Assembly (NCBI GenBank): GCA_030765045.1
Contig: CM060967.1
Span: 25,933,784-25,997,783, forward strand
Source: Tenodera sinensis
Lineage: Eukaryota; Arthropoda; Insecta; Mantodea; Mantidae
Direction: 5' to 3'
DNA: 64,000 bases
A model generated the notes under the pieces. It saw only the letters and a program-made list of their open reading frames with translations, did not search any database and was not told the DNA's origin. Positions within the stretch are counted from its first letter, which is position 1. Every line of letters starts with the position of its first letter. The translations under genes and the position numbers were made by a program. This document shows, in pieces, positions 23,690-35,489 of the stretch.

Positions 23690-24740
23690 GTAGTTTTAGA
23701 AAAAGGTGTGTGTGTGTCTATCTTGCATCACTCTGTCTGTCTGTCTTGTAAACCATAAGTTCAACTTAATTTTTTATTTTTTTATTTATGACTTAAAAGT
23801 TTTTTCTTTTAAAGGTTAGGTTAAGTAGTCGTTTTAACCCTTTCATTATGATTTCGTTTCTTTAGTATTCTAAATTAATATTGATATTTTTTGTTTCTGT
23901 CTGTGAACAGCATACCTCAAAAAGAAAAGTCGGTTAAATTCCAAACTTGATATTTAAGTTATGCGTACCTTCTCCACACATACGACAGGACGATTTTAGA
24001 AAAATGCTGTCCCCCAAAACTACGCCCTATATGGGCAAGTTTACAAACATTTTAAATTTTTAAAAAATGTTTGTAACAATTTTGATTAAACTGTCATATA
24101 GTTAAAAAATTTTCATGACAAATGAAATGCTTATCTTGAAGTTTCTAGAAATAGCTTTTGAAGTCCTACTCATTCTGAATAGTTATACCTCGTAAACCGT
24201 AAAATATCAAAATCTAACTACGAAACATGTAAATTTCGTTAAAGCACACAATTTATGACAAATATATTTTTCGTAGTTAACCATTTCCGAGATATTCTTT
24301 GTTTTTGGTTTGCATTTCAAAATACATATAACTTTATCAAATGAGAAATGTTGGTTCTCTCTCTCTGTCTCTCTCTAGACCATGAAAATAAATCATAAGG
24401 GATTTGACTATATATTTACTAAAACTGAACCAACCTCCTAGGATAACTGCCCCATGTCCATGCCTACCACCCAACCGCTGTATCCCCCACCTCTGCCCAC
24501 AACAGGCGTCATGGATGGGGCGTATCATTGGAGGGTGGGATGTGGTTAGCGCCGATTGTCGCTTAAACCTACTGCATTTCCTTTTCTCCCTTTATACATA
24601 AGAAAATATGCAATAAGATAATTTCTACAAACGTTTATCCCGATTAACATGAAGTAGATTGAAGAATAAGTATTTGTAGGAATAGTTTGTACAGGAGTAG
24701 GGAAATTTATGTGAGTGCAACACACCAGATTTTTTGAACC
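23690..24740 (-). repeat. R870 repeat, reverse copy with insertions
   Basis: Follows R870 in reverse: GTGTGTGTGTCTATCTTGC, AACAGCATACCTCAAAAAG, AAAAGTCGGTTAAATTCC, ATGACAAATGAAATGCTTA, CTTGAAGTTTCTAGAAATAG, a GAGATATTC segment and finally GTGAGTGCAACACACCAGAT. An insertion lies at about 23765-23885, and a GC-rich block at about 24420-24555 replaces part of the distal section. It is clearly older than the copies at 26535 and 62435. Confidence 0.7.
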
Positions 24741-24748
24741 AGCGTCAA

Positions 24749-24884
<136 letters not shown>

Positions 24885-25237
24885 AATATTAATATTTCAG
24901 CATCCTCTAATAAATAATTAGTCAGACATTTATTGAAAAATATCTATCTAGCTTTGAAGGATCAAGTTATCATTTATTTGCTTTCTTTCCACTAATACAG
25001 GTGTGTAGTGTAGAGCGTGAAAACAAAATTAGCATTTCTGATAGTGAACATAGCACGCATGTTTTACCTTTATGATGTTACTGTATGTATGAAGAGTTAC
25101 TTCGTTAATATAATTAAATCAGTACAAGGAATATCATAAGGCATCTAACCTAATCAATAAATTCTTGACCGACGGGAGACAATTTATCCGGGAAGCTCAA
25201 ACTGTGGAATGAGATTTATCTGCACTATTTCATATAT

Positions 25238-25682
25238 AAACTATGAATTTAAATACTAAATCACAAAGATTTGACCAGAAAACTTTAAATTCTATAATAA
25301 AAATATCTAAAATACATTCATTTCGTTTAGTGTACTTCGAGTCACCCAGCACTGTCAACTGTCGAAAACGAAACCCAAGAATTACACGCATTTCGATCTT
25401 CTGTTGTTATTATAACAGAAGACCAGTTTATAACATGAAATAAATCTCACTTTCTTTTTAAAATTAACACATAACCTTTCTTCTGGAAAAATACATTAAT
25501 TATTAAAGAAACAATTGTTAAAAACACAGTTGTCAAATTGAAATGTACTACTTAATAGATTGTAATGTGTAATACATTTTCCAGCGATTTATGGGATACA
25601 GTTGGCAACAGTGACTAAAGAGAATGACCTGCGATAACTTGTGCAAAACAAAAGAATGAGCAGGTAATAATATTTATAATCT
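25238..25682 (+). repeat. R430 dispersed repeat (plus copy)
   Basis: About 445 bp that reappears reverse-complemented at 44441-44874. Shared landmarks in order are TATGAATTTAAATACTA, CACAAAGATTTGA, ATTCATTTCG, CCCAAGAATTACA, CGATCTTCTGTTGTTAT, GGAAAAATACATTAATTATT, GCGATTT.TGGGATACAGTTGGCAAC and GACCAGGT/GAGCAGGT. It has no open frame of note. I do not recognise a known class. Confidence 0.75.
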
Positions 25683-25689
25683 TTATATA

Positions 25690-26530
25690 TTCGTATATAA
25701 TTTAATGTCTATGTCGACATAATTTAGCAACTAATGAACAATATTTTGGTATACAAATGAAAAACAGAGTTGAGAATTCTTCCAACTGGTAACGACCTCT
25801 TCTAAAGGATGCAGATCATTACTACATATTATAATAAATACATAAGCTTCAAGCTTCAAATAAAGGCAGCCTTTAGTGTTAGTCTTAGAGCAGCGGCGTA
25901 TAGTGACATTGACATAGGGTGTTCCTTTTTTTCTGCACGCTCAACGTTCGATTCGTTGCGCTCGACCACCGCAGGGGATCATGGGAACATGACCCTAAGG
26001 CTTGAGTAAACAAAACCTCGATATCACGATTTCCTTCACCCATTCCTTTACTTTTTCCTCCTTTTATTTAATGTCTGGGATAGTTTCGGCTCGATGGAAC
26101 GCCGTTTTAAAGTGTGGAGTTGCACTGTCAAAGAATGAGACACGTACAAGGTGGCCTCGAAAGTTCAGGGAGCTCGGTTCGTGCCAAGGATGTATCTGTC
26201 TGTCGCCTGACACGTTCTACGCTTGGCGCTTTCTATTCTGTATACACAGAATGTTTAGATCAATTACCGTGTTAGTCTCGCAGAAATTTGAAACTCGATT
26301 TGAATAATTTCTTTTTCGTTTTGTTTGCCTCAATACTGGGATGGTTTAGAAAGCAAGAGCACTAGGAAAAACCTAAAGGTTTTGTGGTGGATATTTTTTG
26401 ACAGCTGCATCTAAAATCGTTTTTTCGTTAAAAAATGGTAGTAGATTTTGAGAATAGATTTGGTTACATGGAATTTAACTACATTTTCGAAAATTCATTT
26501 TAATCAGCTTAGAAGTAAATAAAAATTCCT
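25690..26530. other. Intergenic DNA, ordinary complexity
   Basis: 25860-26300 is less AT-rich than its neighbours. Its short frames show no family-like pattern or matched splice signals. Nothing is assigned. Confidence 0.35.
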
Positions 26531-26534
26531 TCTA

Positions 26535-27408
26535 TTTTTACTTTCTCTACTGGTAAGTAGGGGAAGTATTGTATTCCACCCAAAAATTCGATGTCGAGAT
26601 TTCACCGGGAATATATGTTTTGAGACCCCTGAATCCAAAAAAAGCATTTTTAGAAAAAGGTCCGTGTGTGTGTCTGTCTGTCTGTGTGTCTGTCAGTCTG
26701 TGGACAGCATAACTCAAAAACGAAAAGTCGGTCAAAAGTCTAAATTGGTATTTAAGTTTAATGTCTTTTAAGGATGCGACACGAAGACTTTGAAGAAAAT
26801 AACCCCACCTTAAACTACCCTTTACATGGAAGATTTTTCGAAAATTTTGATTTTCTTGAAAATGGCTCTAACGATTTTGATTAAAATGTCATATGTTTGA
26901 GATATTTTTATGACAAATGAAATGTAGGTATATCTTGAATTTTCTGGCTATAGCCCCTGTAGTCGTATTTACTCTGGACGACTTTTGCATAACTGGTAAA
27001 CCGTTAGAGATAGACCAAATCATACTATACAAAAAATGTAGATCTTGCTAAAATACACAATTTATGTCTCAATAAATTTTCTTGTAGGGTGAACCATTTC
27101 GGAGATATTCCTTCTTATGTGTTTGAGTTTCGGAAAACTTAGAACTTTAGCGAAATGCCACAACGTTGTTCATTTTTTTATATGTTAATCGTGCAAAGAG
27201 AACGGAATCTCAAAGGTCAAAAACATTTGACTTTCGCACAAAGCCTTCTGTATTCTAATATCTCCCTTGTACCTACAAGGGCATAAGCAGTAAGATAATT
27301 TGTACGAATGTTTATCTTAACTAACATGGAGATATAGGAATAAGAGTTTGTTAGAATGGTTAGTACAAGAGTAGAGAAAGTCATGTGAGTGCAACACATC
27401 AGATTTTT
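26535..27408 (-). repeat. R870 repeat, near-complete reverse copy
   Basis: This 874-bp copy matches 62435-63314 along its entire length in reverse complement, with high identity by eye. One end carries TTTTTACTTTCTCTACTGG and the other, read inward on the minus strand, AAAATCTGATGTGTTGCACT and then GACTTTCTCTACTCTTG. The word ACTTTCTCTACT therefore lies near both termini in inverted orientation. Interior landmarks are a (TG/TCTG)n-rich segment, CATAACTCAAAAACGAAAAG, GGTAAACCGTTAGAGATAGA and GAACCATTTCGGAGATATTC. No protein coding. Class unknown. Confidence 0.85.
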
Positions 27409-27409
27409 G

Positions 27410-28730
27410 TTTTAGCTAGACTCGAGAAATTAGGGCAGGCTTAAACATAAACCCCAAATGTGTTTTAGCAAAACTAGACGGATTAGTTTGAGAATTTCAA
27501 TTCTGTAAAGTTCTCAAGGTAAGTTCAACAAATTTGAGTGACTATGAAAACAATTCCGTGTCGTTTTACAGTGTTCATAGCAATGCCAAGGAGAGGACGA
27601 GCTGACATAGCCATCGAAGTCAAATGCGCGGCGAGGTGCTTCACGTATTGATCTGAATCAGTTAAAGTTGGAACGCTAATTAGGATTGATAATCACTTAT
27701 GAAGAGTTACAATCAAATCAATTTTAGGTCGTACAAAGTTCACCGGGTTATCTAGTTTGATTATAAATATTTATGTGATACTTAACCAGCTTTCAAAAAA
27801 GGAGACTATTTAAAAATACGTTTTTGTCTTCGTAAATTAATGGGGAATCAAAAATGAATTAGTGGAAAATTTAGGCCACTAGAACTGTATGCCTACTATA
27901 TTTTATTAAATATGCCTAAGAATAAAATAAGGTTGATATCAAAACTGCATCTAAAATACACCTCAGAGCCCCTAAAATGTTAGGGAGTTTTAGTCAGATA
28001 TAGTGCACGCGTTAAACAATTAAAATAAATGAATCCTAAGCTAAATTTAAGTCAGTCATACTAAAACGCGTTGAAGGATTTCCCTAACCAAAACTAGCGC
28101 TTACATGCAGAACTGCTCGGCGTATAAGTCCCGACATTTTCAGTAGACTATGAAGCCTAGTTAATTCTTATCGAATTTCTTACAACGGGAAAATTATTTC
28201 AGAGAAACTAAATCTTACTGCAAGAAAAATTTACAGCATACTGTTTATGACACAAATATTATTAGTAACAATTATTTCCAAAATGTTTAAGTTTTTGCAT
28301 TTTGCTTTTAAGACAGTCCACGATTTTTTCAAATGACTATTGCTGGCAGAATTGAACTTGTACTATAAACCCTCAGGTCTGGTTCACAACCACCAATAAT
28401 AGTAACGATAACCAGAACTAGAACTTGAAATACGTGTGGATACGTCCTGATTTTACAGAAGATGGAAGAGGATACATTGTTATAGAATTCATGCCATAGT
28501 TGTTCCACAAGCAACCCAGTAATTATTACAGATTAGAGAACATTATCTACCATATTTACTCTTATAACTTATTTTGAAATTTGTTCTTGTGCATACTTTC
28601 TCTTAAAAGAGTAAATATTGGTCAAATATTTGCGATACACATTTTTACTGTAACTACACGGAAGTACAGAAGGGGAGTCTAGGATTTATGAAGCAGATCA
28701 CTATACGCTAGATGTGTATATGGAGGTAGA
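27410..28730. other. AT-rich intergenic DNA
   Basis: No gene or repeat recognised on either strand. Confidence 0.4.
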
Positions 28731-28734
28731 GGTA

Positions 28735-29165
28735 GAATACAAACGGAGGGGATTCCACACCGATCCTATTGTATGTCAGACCCTAGGAGGAAGAGAAGGG
28801 TGCCCAGCGGGTGTGTCGGAACCCGGACAAGGGGCATGAGTCAGTGTGGGGCCTCTAACGTGTGCTTAATGTTCACCTGGGCTCCAAGTCTCTTCGTACA
28901 GCACCCAGTCTCATGGGTTTCGACACCTGTCCTTAACTGTGACAACAGGCGACCACAGTGCAGCACCTTCGCCAACATTCCGATCTGGAAAGACTAGATT
29001 GAAGTGAAATGGAAAGTCGTGCAAAGGAAAGTAACCAACCCAGCATTCGCTAGTGGCCCAGGAAAACAACGAAAAAAACCTTTGGTCAGATAGGTAAGTC
29101 AGCGGGATTCAAACCGGAATTCTCGAGTGCAAGTCCCAACCCTACCGCCTAAGTCATCCCACTTA
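28735..29165 (-). repeat. SINE family S2 (minus copy)
   Basis: Reading the minus strand: GATGACTTAGGCGGTAGGG, a B-box-like CGGTTTGAATCCCGC, CTGACCAAAGGTTTTTTTCG, GAATGCTGGGTTGGTTACTT, GCACTGTGGTCGCCTGT, ACAGGTGTCGAAACCCATGA and GCACACGTTAGAGGCCCCAC. The order matches the plus-strand copy at 20205-20685. It has the better-preserved B box of the two. Confidence 0.7.
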
Positions 29166-29566
29166 ATTCTGCGCAACCTCACAAAGAGATGACAAAGGGT
29201 TTAACAGATTTATAACTTTAAATAGGTACTGTAAAATTAAACTAAAAATGGTGGCATATTTTAACCACATGCGTTTTTCCACTAATACGTCTTATGTATA
29301 TCTCAAGATTTCCTATTTATATAAAATCCAATTAGAATGAAGAGTATTTCACAATCCTTTTGAAGAAAATTCCAGGCAGATTTAATTTTAATGCCAGAAT
29401 TTTAAATTTATAAAGGTTAAATAAAAATGATTATAGTCCTTTACAGAAATTAAAATAAATTAATGATTTCCATGTAGAGAGTAATTTTGGGTAAGGATTT
29501 TGGGGTAAAATTTTTATTGTATCATTTAAAGTTTGTGAACAAGGTGCAATACCTTCATTTCGGTAA

Positions 29567-30330
29567 CAAAAATCTGATGTGTAATTCGTACACTTTAACC
29601 ACTTTTCTAGAAAATATTCCTACGAAACCTTAATTTTTCTATCACTTTCATAATTGAGTTAAAAATTTGCAAAACATATTTTATTCTGCATTTCATTGAA
29701 GGCGCGAGAGACGTATAGCAGACTGAATCGACAGTACAATTTTTAGAAAAGTTGGTTATTGTATGTCGGGGTTCAAATTTCACTCTTTGGAGGACCACGA
29801 GAAACAGACGAATGGCATCTTAGCACTTTTAATATGTAGAAAGTAAACAAAATCAAATACAACGATATATTTGATATGATTAATGCCACAAAATTTGACA
29901 TAAATTATGCAATTTAACAGATAAAGATTTCTTTTTGTGTTAAAGTTTTTTTTTTTTGTATTTCTTGCTGAATACCAGTTGTACAAAATTCCTTCAAAAT
30001 GGAGAACACTTCCTTCACTATTTGCTGAAAATTTAAGTAACACACTTTGTCATGTAAATATCTTAAACAAAATCGAAATCGTTCGAGATTTTTTTTTGAA
30101 AAAATAAAACAATGAAAAATTGTTTCATTTTATGAGTAGTTTGCAGCAGAAAGTTTGTAGTTAAGATCCTCGTGTAACATTTTTGAAAACCAAATTTAAC
30201 ATTTGTTTGACATTTTGACTTTGAGTTAGGTACACTTTTCATATACCTACATGGTTTTTTAGTTCAAACGGTGAAATCCTGATATCGGATTTCTGGAAGG
30301 ATTACGAGCAAACAAAATAGTAAAAATCTA
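29567..30330 (+). repeat. Diverged forward R870 copy
   Basis: Begins AAAATCTGATGTGTAATTCG, like the R870 start. Later it keeps ATGTAAATATCTTAAACAAAATCG (compare R870 ATAAAAATATCTCAAACATATGACATTTTAATCAAAATCG) and the TTTGACATTTTGACTTTGAGTTA-type segment. The middle is heavily altered, so it is an old copy or two overlapping fragments. Confidence 0.45.
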
Positions 30331-30419
30331 TTTCCATTTGTCACTCGCCTTACGCCAAGAGTTTGGTTGCACACTTATGCCACGCTTTCATGCTCTCGTG
30401 CCATTTATTACTATAATTG

Positions 30420-30770
30420 TAACAACATTTTTTCACAATGAAGAGAATTTCACAGGATATTTGCAGCAATTTAAGATGTACATTTTATTTCACACTAAGA
30501 GCCCTTTTATAGAAAGAAATATCGAAACGCTATTTATTTAAAGAGTAGGTATATTGGAGCTGGGAAGATCATCTTGAAACTCTGTTCTGGAAGACTGAAC
30601 ATAAAATATATTCATGTTTGGTATTTGTTCCATATTTCATCTAAATTATTCTTTTGACTAAAACACGCGTGCATTTTCTGGTTCAGGGATCTTAAATGTG
30701 TATTTTACGATCAAATTTCGATATTGGAATACTTCTTCAGACGGAAAAGAAAAGAAAAAGAAAAGAATAG
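30420..30770 (+). repeat. Diverged forward R870 3' portion
   Basis: Keeps ACATAAAATATATTCATGTTTGG, a TTTGGTATTTG-type segment, CTGGTTCAGGGATCTTAAA and AAATTTCGATATTGGAATAC, which parallel the last third of R870 (GGGGTCTCAAAAC, then a GAATTTTTGGGTGGAATAC segment). Confidence 0.45.
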
Positions 30771-30774
30771 TCTA

Positions 30775-31380
30775 AATTCGATTTCTATTTCTCGCTGGCT
30801 GAACGTCGGTTGCTAGGTTGCAATCTTACGTCACCTTCTCGCATTGTTCATTGCATTTGTTAAGGATGTATTTCCCGTTTTCTAGCACATGGGACGCCGA
30901 TATTTTCCTGCTGTGTACCGGAAGCTCTAACGAAGTGCTTCAGGAAAAAGTCTGAATTCCAGAAATCGCTTTTCATTTCTTACGCTTTACCCATGTCTGA
31001 AACAATAAATTTATAGTAGTGCCTCCTCACTGATGAGGTGTTACGGACGTCGTGGAATCAGGTTTTACTGTGACCGGTTGGCTGTTTCACATCTGATGAC
31101 ACTTCGTACCGCCCAGACTTGAGTAACCGGGGTTTTCTCAGAAACCTTGGTCTTCTATTAAGTGCACATTCCTCTATCTTTGGTTTTGAACTCTACAGCC
31201 ACTCCTATTAGAGAATGAAGGGCTGCCATGATAAACTTTCTTGTGATAACGCGAAAATGGAAGTTTTAGTTGATATAAAAATTAAGAAAGTAAATATAGA
31301 CAGCTAAGCATAATGTTTGTGAGTTTGAATTTATAAAACGTCTTGTAATATTGATTTGTATACCTTTTATCTATCTAGTC
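30775..31380. other. Intergenic DNA
   Basis: No gene seen. The purine-rich GAAAAGAAAAGAAAAAG tract near 30750 and the CTGATGAG at 31030 do not belong to a recognisable RNA. Confidence 0.35.
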
Positions 31381-31789
31381 TTTTATGAATTCCTCTTACA
31401 AAAGGTTATTCTTTTATCTATTTTTGCAGAAATGCTTTTCTTGCACATTTCGTTGTAGGTGAAGAGAGTGAGAAAATGAATAGAGACATCCCGATGGAAA
31501 AAAGCTATTTGAAAATTAAAACCAATGACAAGATAAAAAAATGCCACAAAAAAGTTTATTTGCAACAATTGTGTTCCTTAATGAGATCAAAGTTTTTCAT
31601 GAACTACGATTTTGTTTATCAGCTGTACAAGTCGTTCAGGCACCTCGAACTATTTGTAGAAAATTCAAGATAAGTATTTTATTTCTCATGCAAATATCTC
31701 AAATATATGATATTTTAGTTAGAGTCTATAGTCATTCTTGAGAAAATAATAAACAGCCGAAACATTTTCATGGAAAGGGCGGTCCTTAA

Positions 31790-32735
31790 GGGAATACGGA
31801 ATGGGTTTTCGGTCAAATGATTCAATTTTTGGACTGTCGTATATGAAAGTCTGAAGCTTTTTTCATTATATCGTTTGAATTACTTTGATATCTATCCTAG
31901 AAGTAAATTAATTAATTTAAGCACATTATGAAGTTATAGCACTACAGCCATATAGAGACAATGCAAGAATTGAAAAACTAGAATATTTGGATCATATCCA
32001 GAAAAGGATGTATTGTTGACTAAGAGAACTGAAGATTTCTTTGAGAGGAAAAGCTTTTAGTGATGAAAAGACAGTTGGTGGAAGGCATAGACTTACTGTG
32101 ACGTCATTGAGAGGTGCGGAGGTATTATGGTCTTGCAATAAGACAAAATAAAAAATGTAGAAAAAATGAGAATATCGGTATGGACAGTTTACTTCCATAT
32201 ATTGTCGACAAATGACAGCCATAATGTCATTTGTGTCCAACTGGTGTAAACACAGAGAGCTGGTCACAGGAGATAAATAAAATCATCTCAAAGTTTGTCC
32301 CTTACCATAGTAGAGGAAATAAAACCAATATCTAGGGACTTCATGTTTCAACTTTGGAGTTCCTTTCCCGTAAGTTCAGATTTTCCTCACTTAAGGAACA
32401 TTTTTTCAGTCATTAATTAATGTTTTGATATGCAATTTGTGGGATTTATTTGTGTTGGCGTTTTACATACGCTGCAATAAGGGTTTTGAAAGTAATTAAG
32501 AAGTTTTTAACAAATGTGTATTCTAAAATGTAGGACAAAAAAGTCAGAAGCGGGGGGGGAGAAAGCATTTTTCAATAACTATTCAATTTTTTCAAAAACT
32601 GTTATTTCAGCTATTATAAGGTTATTACACCAGAAAACTAAAAAATTCCAACTTTCTAGGTTGTATAGTTGCTTTGAAACTTTTCCTTATATATGACTTA
32701 TTTTAATTCTGTCAAGATAGGGCATTCCGTATCCC
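31790..32735 (+). mobile_element. TTAA-target DNA transposon (946 bp) with dead transposase
   Basis: TTAA at 31786-31789 is followed by GGGAATACGGAATGG. The right end, read on the minus strand, is GGGATACGGAATGCC, flanked by ATAA (one change from TTAA). The terminal repeats match over about 14 bases with one indel. The element sits within an R870 copy at that repeat's own TTAA. Its interior carries a broken coding relic. G-starting ends plus TTAA suggest a Kolobok-like rather than a typical piggyBac element. This is an inference, not a database match. Confidence 0.75.
31930..32370 (+). pseudogene. Transposase-like coding relic (Mutator-like transposase-domain type)
   Basis: Shifting plus-strand frames spell blocks of a protein common in arthropod repeats: QPYRDNARIEKLEYLDHIQK then RM, LRELKISLRGKAFSDEKTVG then GRHRLT, RRYYGLAIRQNK, MRISVWTVYFHILSTND, PTGVNTESW and IVEEIKPISRDF. 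From memory of the family, the intact form reads ...HVQKRMG.RLR.LK...L.GK.LSDGK.IGG...YYG.AIR.N...M..A.WA.FFH.LSTD..PQH..CP.G...W.KY. Several frameshifts and stops make it non-functional, and the N-terminal half is missing. It lies between the inverted repeats of the TTAA element. Confidence 0.7.
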
Positions 32736-32780
32736 ATAAAATATCATAGTATTTATTCGATATTTCGCTTTTTGGCTATG

Positions 32781-32786
<6 letters not shown>

Positions 32787-32812
<26 letters not shown>

Positions 32813-32849
32813 CTGTGTGTGTGTCTCTGTGTGTGTGTGTGTTTGTGTC
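32787..32849. repeat. (GT)n microsatellite within R870
   Basis: Interrupted GT repeats at the position where R870 copies normally carry a short (TG/TCTG)n tract. Confidence 0.9.
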
Positions 32850-32989
32850 GCGGACGCTCGGGTATCTATTTCTGGAAGCATTATCGTTATTTAAATAACC
32901 TCAATGTGCTAAAATCTCGGCATCGAATTTTTGGGTGGAATGCAATGCTTCCTCTACCCCATGAAGAACCTGGTGGTGTAACCAAAACA

Positions 32990-33880
32990 AGAAGTAGGTA
33001 ACATCAAAGAGATGATAGCTCAACGCTCGAAAACGGGCCTAAATTTCACTTTGGGCCAAAACAGAATCAGCCTCTGAGAAGCGCATCACTTGAGCCAGAA
33101 CAAAATGCCAGTTACGAATGAGTGCAGGAGGACTGCACTGATGTTCATGTCTGGCCAGGTGGTTTACTAGGAATTAGGCGATCGGAACGCTAAAGTATGC
33201 GTTTCTGGCGAGGTGAACATAAAAACGTGGTATGCCCCACTGAGTTGGATCTCTCTCCACGTGGGAAATAATTGTAGCAAAGGTGAGCATCGCTCTGATT
33301 CCTTCACACAAAGAGGGCGTGTGGCAGTTTGTCAATCATTCATCAACATGGGAAAATTCACTCACCGTCTCCACTTCTGTACACAAAGTGACTCGGCACT
33401 TTCGCGAATGGGTGATTTGCATCCAACGGTTTAAAGGCTCATTAAACATCAGTCAATTTACATTTACCTGTAAACCTCACTCTTCAGTGAATCCCTTTAC
33501 TCCTCACTGCCCATTCCCACTATACCTACCCTGACCTTAAACAATAAAGCATTTGCTTCCAAACATTAACATTACTATATATAATAACTACGTAGTGTTA
33601 AATACGGCTTTGTTTTCGCACTTCATTGTTACAGAATCAGAAGATCAAATACAGTTGGCTATGATGTTAACAAATAAATTTACGAAGTGTATGGCTTTCT
33701 GGAGTAAGGATCGAATGAAGTATAAAATAAGAAATATGAATAAATTTGGAGAAATAGTTCCATTGTTGCACATACAAACGGATACAGAATGGTCAAATGC
33801 TTAAAAAGCAATTCGCTATGAGCTGGCTTTGAAATCCAAACTACTTGTATGTTATCATGAGAAACAACTAAATCGTGAAA
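32990..33880. other. Intergenic DNA, no gene recognised
   Basis: 33000-33540 is of ordinary complexity, with several short frames but no family pattern. An AATAAA lies at 33542 after a pyrimidine-rich stretch. It could be the 3' end of an old retroposon or gene, but I cannot support either. Confidence 0.35.
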
Positions 33881-33884
33881 TAGT

Positions 33885-34790
33885 TTAAAAAATCTTGTAT
33901 ATGCACGCACATGACTTTCTCTGCTCTGTCTGTGTATAATAATCTTAAAAACGTTTACTGTTCTATCTAGCTAAAAGAAATAGCCAAATATTTGACGAGC
34001 TGACCGCTATATGGTGACTTTTACACTACATTCTCTTTGAGCCCGGGTTCGATCCCAGGCAACCACATGTGGGATTTGTGGTGGACGAAGCGGCGCTGGG
34101 GCGTGTTTCCTCCGGGTTCTCCGGTTTCCCCCGCCATCTCATTCCACCGATGCTCCATCTTCATTCCGTGTATCATCACTGTCATCGCCTGCGGTGCCTC
34201 AGTTCTCTTTGCATGTGGCCAGGATATTAAAAAAGATAATAACGATTTGCCTATTGGAAAATTCAAACCAATAATAAGGAAAATGGTTATCTCCACTAAA
34301 AGCTTTATTCGATAAAATTATGTTTTAACGATATCTACATATTTTGTGCAGTAATATTTTGTTAATGTCTTACGTTTTGCCACTTACGTACTTAAGGAGA
34401 TATTCCTAGAAAATTCAAGATATACATATTTTATGAAAATATCTAGAATATCAATGAATATTATAAATATCAATATCAATATTTTCGAAACTTTAGTAGT
34501 AGTTTATGGTAAGGAGATTTTCCTAAAAGCCTTCGTATCGCATTCTTGGAAGATGTGAACTTAAAACATCAAGTTTGGTATTTAACTGATTTATCAGTTT
34601 TGAGTTACGCTTTTCACACACAGGCAGATAAATGCACAAACAGAGACCTTTTCTTGAAAGTGCTTTTTTTTTTAAAATTCAGGCAGTCTCAAAACTGTAT
34701 TTCCGCTGAAATCTCGAAATTTTAGTGGAATACAATATTTTCCTTATTTACCTAAATACGTAGTATCTACTCAAACTTTCAAATCAATAA
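33885..34790 (+). repeat. Forward R870 copy split by an S1 SINE
   Basis: Begins AAAAAATCTTGTATATGCACG then ACATGACTTTCTCTGCTCTG. It is interrupted at 34031-34211 and resumes with GCATGTGGCCAGGATATT. It then keeps TCTAGAAAATTCAAG-like words, TATTTAACTGATTTATCAG, AACAGAGACCTTTTCTTG, a GAAATCTCGAAATTTTAGTGG segment and GAATACAATATTTTCC. The host sequence TTCTCTTTG at the break is also present in intact R870 (GTTCTCTTTGCAC). Confidence 0.7.
34040..34202 (+). repeat. SINE S1, 5'-truncated, nested in R870, 9-bp duplication
   Basis: Starts inside the tRNA-like head at AGCCCGGGTTCGATCCCAGG (a perfect-looking B box). It continues TTTGTGGTGGAC, GTTTCCTCCGGGTTCTCCGG and CATCACTGTCATCGCCTGCG. It is flanked by TTCTCTTTG at 34031-34039 and 34203-34211, a 9-bp direct duplication of R870 sequence. 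5' truncation with a target duplication is what LINE-driven retroposition produces. Confidence 0.85.
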
Positions 34791-34849
34791 CAGCAAATAT
34801 CTTAGTCATAGCTGATGCCATGATAAAGGTACTTTAAGTAAATTGTCTA

Positions 34850-35290
34850 TTAAAAAAGGTGCATTGTGTTAGTTTCTGTCTATCTCTCAAGGTTTACGAA
34901 GTTGTGGAGAACTCATTCCAATTGAAAAGGAGTTCAAAGGCTATTTATAGAAAATTGAAGTCATGCATTTTATTACTGATGTAAATATCTTACGTATATA
35001 ATTGTTTAGTGCCATTTTTGTGGTGTAATTTCGTTGGATAGCTGTGTTTCGAATCTTTGGAGTTTAGAGAAATCTTATATTAATCTAACATTTCGTTTTT
35101 TTAGTTCTATTCACACAGGTACAGAGACAGAAAGAGGGAAAAGAGAGAGGAACAGTGAGGGAGAAAGAAAGAAGGAGTGAAGAAGAGAAGACTTTTTTTT
35201 TTAAAAATGCATACCCTGTTTTCGCGAAACCCAAAAACTTGTATTATAGGTGAAATCTACATATGAAATTTTTGAGTGGGATGCAAAGGT
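34850..35290 (+). repeat. Diverged forward R870 portion
   Basis: Keeps TGTCTATCTCTCAAGGTTTACG, TAGAAAATTGAAGTCATGCA, a TAAATATCTTACGTATAT segment, an A/G-rich tract (about 35115-35190) where R870 has its (CA/GACA)n tract, and AAATTTTTGAGTGGGATGCA near the end. It is an old tandem neighbour of the copy at 33885. Confidence 0.5.
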
Positions 35291-35489
35291 GGGATCTTAA
35301 TATAAATTTTTGGGTGATACAGGAGCTACTTGAGCTGTGATTCGACGAAAATAGTTTGAAATTAGTGTGGTGATGCAGGTTAATTCCACATTTTTCAAAG
35401 TAGAATTCAACATACCTATTTTCATCATCATCATCAAAATCATCATCTTCATCATCATCGTCGTCCACAAGGATTTGGCCTATTAGTCT

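Larger units (their letters stand above)
31385..32985 (+). repeat. Forward R870 copy split by a DNA transposon
   Basis: The left part runs to 31785 with GTACAAGTCGTTCAGGCACC, TAGAAAATTCAAGATAAG, ATGCAAATATCTCAAATATA and CATGGAAAGGGCGGTCC. The right part resumes after 32739 with TATTTCGCTTTTTGGCTATGCTG, a (GT)n tract and CTCGGCATCGAATTTTTGGG. The break is at TTAA, and the matching position in intact R870 reads AGTTTAAGG. This is independent support that the sequence between is an insertion. Confidence 0.65.

Noticed and set aside
26547..26735. Small protein ending in a GEISTSNFWVEYNTS-like sequence
   Set aside because: It is the translation of the R870 terminus and would recur, broken, in other copies. 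The repeat shows no conserved coding signal.
31025..31060. CTGATGAG motif suggestive of a hammerhead ribozyme
   Set aside because: The required GAAA after a closed stem II and the pairing for stems I and III are not present. The CTGATGATGCCGAAAA at about 9569 also lacks a real stem II.
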